36,116 bases of DNA from the NCBI GenBank assembly GCA_036939975.1, contig JALLPB010000019.1, positions 1 through 36,116 on the forward strand. Direction: 5' to 3'. A program made the position numbers and the translations under genes. Shown here one piece after another: positions 1 through 7,543 of this stretch. This DNA comes from Cyclostephanos tholiformis (Eukaryota; Bacillariophyta; Thalassiosirophyceae; Thalassiosirales; Thalassiosiraceae). Numbering within the stretch: the first letter of the stretch is position 1; the number at the start of each line of letters is the position of its first letter. The notes below the pieces were generated by a model. The model was not told the origin of the DNA, did not search any database, and saw only the letters and a list, made by a program, of their open reading frames with translations.

Positions 1-50
1 GATTAGTTGTGATTATAGCGAAGGTGCTAATTATCTATGATTTAGTGTCT

Positions 51-84
51 GTTTCTTAATCCCCGGTGTTTCTTAATCCCCGGT
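51..84. repeat. Perfect tandem duplication of a 17-nt unit
   Basis: The unit GTTTCTTAATCCCCGGT occurs twice head to tail (51-67 and 68-84), about 125 nt upstream of the dynamitin start codon. It may be a simple slippage duplication or a duplicated promoter element; nothing in the sequence decides between these. Confidence 0.9.
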
Positions 85-208
85 ATTTACGGTAGGGTGT
101 TTCGGTCAATCGTTTGACACTTATGGCCTGTAAATTAATACCCCTTAATCTCGTACAATATATGGTAAACACCTAAAAATACCACACACGACAATCCAAG
201 CACAACCG

Positions 209-1501
209 ATGGATCCATCATCGCGGCACACCGCGGACGAGTCCGGCGGCATCCGCGAGATCGTGTTCGCATCCGACGGCCTTCCGTCACTCGTCATTCC
301 ACTCCCCCCCCCTCCCCTCCCCCCCTTGGTCGGTCACGACTATGATGGTGGCGGTGACGACGTCGACGCCGCCGACGCGATCGTCGAATCGAACGCGTCG
401 GATCCGCGAGCGGCGTTCGACGTGTTCGACAACGTGGGCGAGTCGTCGTTCGCCGTCGCCAACATCGCTCGCGAACGTCCTCCCGCCTCTACGAACGCGA
501 CGACGACTTGGGAGGACCCGCGAAGGCGACTTTTCCGACTCAGGTCCGAGGTCGAGGAGCTCGAGAGGTCCCTCTTACACGACCAAGATGGCGCGGGGGT
601 CGTCGACTGCTCGCTCGCCGTCGCGGCGTCGGAATTGAAATCGCGCCTCTACGCGCTAATGAGATCATCGGGGGCGGGGGAAGAAGGATTGGCGGCCATG
701 CTCCTCGGGCGGCAGGCGGATCTGACGTCCGTCATCGCCAGGGACATGGAGCGGCTCGCGGTGGCGGCGACTGCCACCTCCGACATCACGGATGGAGGAG
801 GCGAGGTAACATCGTCGTCGTCGTCAACGTCAACGTCAATGGGAGGGAAGATCGTCTACGAGCTCTACCGGGATGCGTCATCCAAATCCGCAGCGGTGCC
901 CCGGGAGGCGGCGCTGGAGGAGCGATTGCGCAAACTCGAACTCGTCGTGGGATCTTCATCGATGACTACGGCCGGCGGCGGAGAAATGAGCGGCGGTCGC
1001 AGTAATGAATCCATACTGGAACGCATCGACAGGGCGGAGAGGTTGGTACGCGAGGTTGACGAGTCCGCGGTCGAGAAATTGGCGGCGAGGGCCAAGGTGG
1101 TGCGCGCCGACCTCGAGGCCGCCGCGCGCGCCAGATCTAAGCTGTCATCGTCGGGACCATCCTTCAGATCGAGCGGGGGCGGGGGGGGTGGGGGCACTCA
1201 GCAGCAGCAGCATGATGCCAGGACAATAACGGAATTGCACGCCGCGATGATCGAGCTCGATGGCCTGTCGGCACACCTGCCGGCGTTGGCATCGCGCCTC
1301 TTGGAACTGTCTGTCCTGCACGCAAACGCCTCCGATTTCAATAATCGACTTTGCGCGGCGGAGGATGCCCTCTCGCGATCTGAGTCGACGCTGGCGAGCG
1401 TGGAGGATGCCCTAACGAGGATGGAGGGGGGGTGGAAGGAGAATATTAAGATTGTCGAACGTAATGTCGATAGGCTGGACGGATTGGTGAATTCAAAGTA
1501 A
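209..1501 (+). CDS. Dynactin subunit 2 (dynamitin, p50)
   Basis: Intronless 430-residue protein. Dynamitin forms part of the shoulder of the dynactin complex, which links cytoplasmic dynein to cargo on microtubules. The middle shows the family landmarks in order: a Trp-containing, Arg-rich segment leading into a coiled coil near residues 100-120 (RLRSEVEELERSL), the KIVYELY block near 215, and then ALEERLRKLELVVG, which matches the family's ELE-RL--LE--VG segment. The C-terminal half is predicted to be coiled coil, with DARTITELHAAMIELDGL, a leucine-rich LPALASRLLEL stretch and a final helix ending at NSK. The N-terminal 90 residues are Pro- and Asp-rich and poorly conserved. Ser and Gly runs (for example SSSSSTSTS and an eight-Gly run) interrupt the core and come from TCG and GGG repeats. 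The ATG at 209 is the first in frame. It converges on the thioesterase gene downstream. Recognition rests on coiled-coil family patterns, so it is good but not absolute. Confidence 0.8.
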   Translation: MDPSSRHTADESGGIREIVFASDGLPSLVIPLPPPPLPPLVGHDYDGGGDDVDAADAIVESNASDPRAAFDVFDNVGESSFAVANIARERPPASTNATTTWEDPRRRLFRLRSEVEELERSLLHDQDGAGVVDCSLAVAASELKSRLYALMRSSGAGEEGLAAMLLGRQADLTSVIARDMERLAVAATATSDITDGGGEVTSSSSSTSTSMGGKIVYELYRDASSKSAAVPREAALEERLRKLELVVGSSSMTTAGGGEMSGGRSNESILERIDRAERLVREVDESAVEKLAARAKVVRADLEAAARARSKLSSSGPSFRSSGGGGGGGTQQQQHDARTITELHAAMIELDGLSAHLPALASRLLELSVLHANASDFNNRLCAAEDALSRSESTLASVEDALTRMEGGWKENIKIVERNVDRLDGLVNSK

Positions 1502-2212
1502 CAAAGGAAGAATGCCCCAAGGACTTGAAGAATGTCATGGGGGATAGGTTGAACTTGATGATGATTGACGACGACGATGCTGTGTTTAGCATCATCAAGC
1601 GGTCGAGGATATGACCCGAGGAGGGGGCATTGATTATTAAGCGTGTAATATGACAAGGTTCCGTTAGGTGGTAACTATATTGTTTCATCAATCTGTCTGC
1701 ATTCATCAAGATATATAAATGCGTTACTTGACCACGCGCATGAAAGATAGGCATCACGTTTTACCCCCTCCCACCTCAATCCACCCCCCCCCCGCGCCCC
1801 CCCGGCGCAAATTACCTTCTCTCAATGAAGTCGTCATGATATTATATGCACCCACGTCGACAGATAACAGAATATATAACCCTGTAATTTTAAAGAAATC
1901 GCACCGCACGCTACGAATTGATCTTTTCATATTGTTGTCGATACGCAATATACGCGAACCACCCATCGTTGAGTCAACTCTCGACTTAGCTTCCCATCGC
2001 CACTCCATCTAACTACAATTCGTTGGGTAGGACGCTACTCGTCTCTTCTCATATTTTATAATATGATCCATCTCTATTCTCACTCTATCGCACTCGTCAA
2101 CTCCAATGAGTAGATATCTTCTAAATAAACAAAAAAATTAACCCATCCATCTGATCTTTTTTCTTATATGACCGAAGACTCATCGTTACATACGACAGTT
2201 ACGATACACTTA
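1502..2212. other. Convergent intergenic region, no gene seen
   Basis: About 700 nt between the 3' ends of the dynamitin and thioesterase genes. It is AT-rich in the second half and holds C-rich tracts around 1784-1803. The open frames here are short, lack recognisable protein features, and look like chance frames. Confidence 0.6.
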
Positions 2213-3106
2213 CTACTCGGCCCTTCTCAACACCCTCAACTTCCCCTCCCGATGCCTCCTCAATAAATCGACGAATTCCGACTTCTCCATCAAACCCACG
2301 GACATATTCTGTATACCCGCTTTGGCAATGGCGACCTTCAATTCCTTGATGGACATGTCCCCCGGATCCTTCAACCTTACCCTGCAGGTCTCGTCGGGGG
2401 GTAGTACCTCCCTGAGGAAGGCCAATACGTCCGATATTTCCCGTGGCGAGACGGAGTGCGCGAGGTTCGGGTACGTCACGAGGCGATAATCCGTAGCGCC
2501 GCGTTCGCGAGTAACGACGTCGCGACTATCGTTGGCGGCATCCAACCTCACGAGGGGATCCGACGTGCCGTGTCCGTGAAATATCGGCGTGCTCTCGAGT
2601 CCGGGCGAAATGGCAAAACCGGACGAGTGGGGAAGGTAACCGCTCATCAACGCGATGCCAGCGAGCCTGCCCCCCTCCGAGGACAATTGCATCCCGGTAT
2701 AAAGGGACAATGCGCCGCCCTGGCTGAATCCCGCCAGTACGATCCGAGATCGTGGTAGGCCGAAATTCGAAGTCTCGTCGTTTATCATGTCCGTCAGTCT
2801 CGTTCGACTGACTTCGATGCCATCGCAATACTCGTTCGCACGCCTGTCGAGTCCGACGATGTCGTACCACGATGGCATTTCCATTCCCATGTTCATCGTC
2901 ACCCTCCTCGTGGACGCCGTGGGCAATATGAACTTGACGTACGGCAACGACGTCGATAATTTCTCGGCGACGTCGACCCAGCCCTCGGACGTATCGCCAA
3001 GGCCGTGGCATAGTATCACGGTCGCGCTCTGGGCGGATTCGTCATGCGGGGTCAGGATCACGGTGCCGTCGCCGGATCGAGTCGTGACGTGAGTCGTCGT
3101 CGGCAT
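2213..3106 (-). CDS. Acyl-protein thioesterase / carboxylesterase with C-terminal helical domain
   Basis: Single-exon alpha/beta hydrolase of the phospholipase/carboxylesterase (APT/LYPLA) family, which removes acyl groups such as palmitate from cysteine residues of proteins or from lysophospholipids, normally in the cytosol. Visible landmarks are the oxyanion strand ILCHGLGD (about residues 30-37), PTAS plus the MPSWYDI motif (about 76-82), the nucleophile elbow GFSQGG with Ser at about 127, the Asp of GTSDPLV at about 182, and the His of LAHSVSP at about 216. This gives a complete Ser-Asp-His triad. The hydrolase fold ends near residue 238. Roughly 50 further residues follow (MSIKELKVAIAKAGI ... 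EKSEFVDLLRRH), resembling a small SAP/ARMET-type helical domain that ordinary APTs of about 220-230 residues lack. The start is the ATG at 3106-3104. The gene is divergent from the LOV gene. Confidence 0.9.
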   Translation of the reverse strand: MPTTTHVTTRSGDGTVILTPHDESAQSATVILCHGLGDTSEGWVDVAEKLSTSLPYVKFILPTASTRRVTMNMGMEMPSWYDIVGLDRRANEYCDGIEVSRTRLTDMINDETSNFGLPRSRIVLAGFSQGGALSLYTGMQLSSEGGRLAGIALMSGYLPHSSGFAISPGLESTPIFHGHGTSDPLVRLDAANDSRDVVTRERGATDYRLVTYPNLAHSVSPREISDVLAFLREVLPPDETCRVRLKDPGDMSIKELKVAIAKAGIQNMSVGLMEKSEFVDLLRRHREGKLRVLRRAE

Positions 3107-3431
3107 CCTTTTTCAAACCTATCGATGGATATGATAATAAATAATATAAAATAATTTTTAGAAAATGCAAGATATAACAATAGAGTGGCCTTAAACTCAA
3201 ATTTGGGGGGGGGAATTTCGTATCATAGTAATAGTAGGTAGTTAATGATAAAGGGGGGGGGAAACACCTTTCTCTCATCTCAGGTGTCGCGAGGCAGCAG
3301 GCAGGGGAATAATCACGCAACAATCAATCATCAATCACATCATAGAGTAGATGGTAGGTAGTAATTAAGCCATACACGCCCGAGTGATCAAGCATAACTT
3401 AATGTCATCTATCATATAAGATTAAAAGCAA
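3107..3431. promoter_or_regulatory. Divergent intergenic region between thioesterase and LOV genes
   Basis: 325 nt separate the two divergent start codons, so both promoters must lie here or in the 5' UTRs. It contains two G-runs on the plus strand (near 3206-3212 and 3254-3261) and AT-rich stretches. No specific factor site can be named with confidence. Confidence 0.45.
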
Positions 3432-4300
3432 ATGAAGCTTTCCCTCCTAGGAGAGTGGCTCCGTTGGATCCGCTCCAATTCCAGCGACGATGCATGCGGC
3501 GACGACAGTTGTCAAGGAAGGCCGTTCGTGCCCGCGAAGCGATTGTGCGAGCGGGATAACATCATAATCGACATGCTCAACAGCCAGGGACATTCCGACG
3601 TGTCCTTCTGCGTCACCGATCCTCACCTGCCGGACAATCCGGTGATATACATAAACGGGGGATTCACGAAATTGACCGGGTACGAGCACGAGGAGGTCGA
3701 GGGTAGGAACTGTCGGTTCCTGCAGGGCGAGGAAACGTCCGAGAGGGATCGACAATATATATCCGAGGCAATTAAACGGGAGAGAGATTGCAGCGTGAAT
3801 TTGGTGAATTACAAGAAGGATGGTACGAAGTTCGTCAATGAGGTAAGGTTTTTTTACTCGCAGTTTTGCCATTCGGCCCATTGGATTGTTGCGTTCGCAC
3901 GACCGCAAGGCGCTGTTGCTATTTTCGATAATCCATGATGATGATTTATGCTCTATTGCGATGAAATAGATTGGAGGAACTACCATGAGTTGCTAACTAA
4001 CGGATTCGCTCATTTTTCTCATGACTTACATGACGCCTCTCATCCAGTTCTACCTAACGCAATTGAAGACACCAAAGAACGAAGTGGCATATTACATCGG
4101 GATACAAGTCGCGGTGAACAAGCAAGGACCGGGGCAAATGCCGTCGAATCCAGGTAAGTTCTTGTTTTTCTTCTTCGGAAGAAACACGCAGCTCGGTGCA
4201 TACATTCAATTCCACCTCACACCTTTCATCGTTTTAATTGTTTAATATTGCCACACGTACTTCAACAGGATGGATTTATACACTGGGCAATCACGTTTAA
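3432..4300 (+). CDS. Short LOV-domain photoreceptor protein
   Basis: Predicted exons are 3432-3842, 4048-4153 and 4269-4300, giving about 182 residues. LOV domains bind flavin (FMN) and form a blue-light-induced flavin-cysteinyl adduct. The core reads DVSFCVTDPHLPDNPVIYIN, GFTKLTGY, then GRNCRFLQG with the photoactive Cys at residue 94. It continues with VNLVNYKKDGTKFVNE at the end of exon 1, then FYLTQLKTPKNEVAYYIGIQ in exon 2. Exon 1 joins exon 2 in phase 0 (GAG|GTAAGG ... CCAG|TTC). Exon 2 ends at CCAG|GTAAGT, and the short exon 3 adds GWIYTLGNHV before TAA. Exon 3 is the least certain part. The N-terminal 40 residues are charged and Cys-containing, and no kinase, bZIP or other output domain is seen. 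This is a LOV-only architecture, unlike aureochromes or phototropins. The ATG at 3432 is the first in frame. Confidence 0.87.
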
Positions 4301-4797
4301 ATATATACGAAGCGATGGCAATCCGATTACCACCCACTATGCGTCGAGGGACATAATTGATCGAATGCAATCTACGACGTGAAAGAGAGAAAATAAAAAC
4401 GAGTACTCGGAGATAATCTATAAAAGTAGACATCATGACACACGCCCGTTGATCTTTGTCCTTGACTAACAAGTCAGTGGGAGGCATCGCACCGTGCGTA
4501 AAGAGAGGGATGGGATGTTGCGTCACACGATAGTCAGTTTTTTTTTTTCTATAGAAAATCTATTCTATTTTAATACTCTACCAAACTAGGTACGATACTG
4601 ATTAACTATTTTTTATACAGGTCCGAAGGCCTTTGCCCCTATAACGAAAGATTCCCGGCCGAGAGAATCGTCAGGTGTTGCTGGGTCCTTTATCCCTCCC
4701 CAAGTTAGATGGATTAGGGGAAAAGAGGAGAAAAAGCAGACCGCGGGATCCATCCGCCTATCCTTATCGCGATGCATAATATCAGGGTCGGCGGGAG
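4301..4797. other. Intergenic region, no gene seen
   Basis: About 500 nt between the LOV gene and the minus-strand hypothetical gene. It contains a T-run at 4538-4547 and AT-rich sequence. A splice-acceptor-like TTTTATACAG at 4611-4620 was considered as an alternative last LOV exon, but the encoded tail is not convincing. Confidence 0.5.
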
Positions 4798-5472
4798 TCA
4801 TCTTACGTACCCATTCGCAGACCTGATGCTTATCGGTCTGCCGCTCTCTCCGAAGAAGATACGTATAGTCGTGGGATTAATAATATTTGCACTCCCGTGT
4901 TGTTGCCGACGTTGATAAGAGTTGAAGGAGGAAGAGGTGGACGGGTATGCCGGTGGCGCGTGATGCGGGTTAATGCCATCGTCGAAACTACTAGCGGAAT
5001 TCGCAACGACGCGGCCGACTGGGGACGGATAAAGGACGTCCTCGTCCATTTGATAGGAGTTGTCGTCGTGGGAGTAGTTCAGCGATGGGACTTGACGTTG
5101 TTCCTTGTCGAAGCAGCGGGCGTGAAATCGTTCCTCCGGCATCGTCGCGTGCGAGCGGAGCTCGACGGCGGCGGCGGGACGCATCCTGATCCAGCAGTTG
5201 CCCTGATATTTCGGCGCCGACGACGACGTCGTTGGTGAACGCGACCGAAGGGGCATGCGCTTTTGATTCGTCGGGTATTTCCACTTGCTCGCGGGCGATG
5301 ATGCACGGCCGTCATGGGGTTGGGAACGTCTTCGAGTCGCCCTCACCGCCTCCGCCGTCGTCCTGCCGGTGTTGTCGTTGTCGGCAATCACAACGGTGGG
5401 GTCGTCGTGTATGTCAACCTCCATGTCAATATCTTGGCCGGAGGCATCTCCTTCGTCTGGGGTAATGTCCAT
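4798..5472 (-). CDS. Hypothetical disordered protein
   Basis: Not recognised. The frame reads about 224 residues from the ATG at 5472, rich in Ser, Arg, Asp, Pro and His. It starts with an acidic segment (MDITPDEGDASGQDIDMEVD), continues with an RRRSQP-type basic stretch and Ser/Pro runs, and has no evident fold. The frame stays open 21 nt further upstream to a point directly preceded by CTCATATAG, which could be a splice acceptor, so this may be the last exon of a longer gene. The composition looks more natural on this strand than on the opposite one, where the translation is an Arg-rich shadow. It could be spurious. Confidence 0.4.
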   Translation of the reverse strand: MDITPDEGDASGQDIDMEVDIHDDPTVVIADNDNTGRTTAEAVRATRRRSQPHDGRASSPASKWKYPTNQKRMPLRSRSPTTSSSAPKYQGNCWIRMRPAAAVELRSHATMPEERFHARCFDKEQRQVPSLNYSHDDNSYQMDEDVLYPSPVGRVVANSASSFDDGINPHHAPPAYPSTSSSFNSYQRRQQHGSANIINPTTIRIFFGESGRPISIRSANGYVR

Positions 5473-6305
5473 TGTGCGGCGAGGCTTTCCCACCTATATG
5501 AGGGGATTTCGGACGAATTAAGTGATTCGTATAATATTGTATTCAAGCTATTCAAGCTCGACCGCCGAGGAGCCGAGGAGGGGAGGTAGCTCTGGGTATG
5601 TAAATGCGAGAGTCGTTGGAGACCGATGACGAGCGGAGAGGTCAGTATCCAATCAATATTTATCACTTTATTCTTCCGTGGCGTGGGATGCAAGGTGCGT
5701 GCGACTTGAATTGAGGTTGAACACACAATAGAGAGAGTCACTTCGTTGATTGTGACAACGCTTCCACTTTTGATCGACACTTAAAAACGAAACAGCAGAC
5801 ACGTGTGATGAAAGCGAGGAACCGATCGCGAGTCACATTGGAGGTGTGTGAAGGAAAAGGAAGGTCAATGTTAGTTGTGTCTATGTTGTCTAATTACTAT
5901 CCATAGAGCGAAAGCTCTTTCTTACTGCTGCGCGAATTCTTCATATTTTTAGAGACAATCGCCATGCCTATGTACCTACCATAACTCTTTCTCTATCGTG
6001 GTGATGTGCGTGAGTGATTGAGTGGGACTGAGGTTCTCGGCGGGATCTTCCCCGCGCTTTGCTCATGGGAGACAAGATCTACGTAGGACCCAATTAGGTA
6101 TCACCCGCAATCCACACGCACGCCACCGGACCGCCATCATCCAGCCCGTAACAAAAAAACAACACACAAAGCTTGCTCTTCCCCCATCCCACGCCACTCC
6201 AATCCAGTATTTTCGCCTCCTCGACGCCCCCCGCGCGCCCCCTCGGTTTGCTTTTGTATCCTTCCCCAGTGCTCTAGAGGCGCGGAACGTCATCGCTTCG
6301 CCCTC
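5473..6305. other. Intergenic / upstream region of the TenA gene
   Basis: About 830 nt with no convincing gene. The last 250 nt before the TenA ATG are pyrimidine-rich and would hold its promoter and 5' UTR. A riboswitch for thiamine pyrophosphate was considered because TenA is a thiamine gene, but no TPP-aptamer core such as CUGAGA was found by eye. Confidence 0.45.
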
Positions 6306-7174
6306 ATGGCTCAATCATTTTGGGATGCAGCGGCATCATTGATCTCCGTCACCGAGGGGCATCCCTTCCTCGTTTCGATGGTCAAGGGCACGTTGAAACC
6401 AGAAAACTTCAAATACTACACCATCCAAGATTCTCTGTACCTGAGCGACTTCGCCGACTGCCTGAAATTGCTGGGTGATAAGATGGCGGGTTTGAATGAC
6501 GAACACTCGATTAGTTTGCATCGATTCGCGGTTGCAGCCGAAGAAGACGAAAAGACATTGCATAGAAACTTTTTCAAGCGGTGAGTGGGCGGTATTATTA
6601 TATCGACGGCTATTCGTGCTTGAATATGAAATCTCAAGCGCCCATCAAATTGAATTTTGACCATACCCCATACTATAGATGGAACATCGATGCATCCGAC
6701 GCAGAACCCATGCCCCACACACGTGAGTTGCAAACAAGACGTTCGCAGAGAATTTTTGTATGCGCAAGCTCAACTTACTAGTAATAATTTGGGCTTACAT
6801 TGAAACGAACAGTATTGTACACATCCTACATGATGCGCATCGTTGCTACGAGACCTCTTGCGGAGGGGTTGGCCGTATTGCTACCATGCTTTTGGGTGTA
6901 CATGCACGTGGGAAAGTGCATGCTGAAATTACGCGACGATCTGGGAGATTCAGTCGAGCGTCCACCAGAGTTTGATGCGTGGATAGACATGTACGCAGGG
7001 GATGACTTCGAGAATATGGTTAAGGATTACATAGCCATCGTGGATGATGCTACAATTGGAGCGGACGCTGAAACGCGAAAAAGGATGGAAGAACATTTCA
7101 TTATGTCGTGTAAGTTGGAGCACCTCTTTTGGGATCAAGCGAGCGACTTGATGCGATGGCCTGAGTTTGGATGA
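6306..7174 (+). CDS. tenA: TenA-family aminopyrimidine aminohydrolase (thiaminase II)
   Basis: Predicted exons 6306-6580, 6679-6722 and 6813-7174 give 226 residues, the usual TenA length. TenA enzymes hydrolyse aminopyrimidine products of thiamine breakdown to HMP, feeding thiamine salvage. All main active-site positions known from Bacillus TenA have counterparts: Asp42 in TIQDSLYL, Cys132 in LLPCFWVY, Tyr167 in WIDMY and Glu209 in KLEHLFWD. The catalytic Cys places it in the TenA_C branch. PHTLLYTSYMM is created across the second splice junction, and the LAEGLAVLLPC segment in exon 3 is typical of the family. Intron 1 uses GCG|GTGAGT ... CTATAG and intron 2 uses CAC|GTGAGT ... ACAG. The middle exon is only 44 nt. 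No targeting peptide is evident, so a cytosolic location is inferred. It converges on the LtrA-like gene. Confidence 0.93.
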
Positions 7175-7543
7175 AGAGGGACCTTTTCTTTACTTTGGTT
7201 AGTGGATCCTCATCTATTTAGCCAAGAATATTTGGAAACGACTCTAAACTTCCACTACACCCCTTGCGCATATCCCTCACACATCGAGGAGGTGAAACAA
7301 TTTTTTTTTTGAGCAAACGAGTAGTATGGGGTAACATACCTTGAAAAACAGCCCCCCCACCCCATTTTCAAGCTAACAATGGTTTGTGTCGGCAAGATCG
7401 GTTCATATCATTTCCACCAGCCAGCATCTTATATATGACCAAGACGTGTCTCTGCACGGCGGACCATTCGTTACTGTCGTTTTTCATCTGAACATCAAGT
7501 AGTAGTTGTCATCCCCCCCCACGTGGTTCATAGTTTGCACGAA
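7175..7543. other. Convergent intergenic region
   Basis: About 370 nt between the TenA stop and the stop of the minus-strand LtrA-like gene. It contains a T-run (about 7302-7311) and a C-run (7352-7358). No gene is seen. Confidence 0.5.

Noticed and set aside
4621..4826. Alternative last exon of the LOV gene after TTTTATACAG
   Set aside because: The encoded 68-residue tail is basic and featureless and overlaps the opposite-strand frame. The nearer acceptor at 4268 gives a short tail, GWIYTLGNHV, that better fits the end of a LOV-only protein.
5600..6305. TPP riboswitch upstream of the TenA gene
   Set aside because: Considered because of the thiamine link, but no recognisable aptamer core was seen in the leader or the introns by eye.
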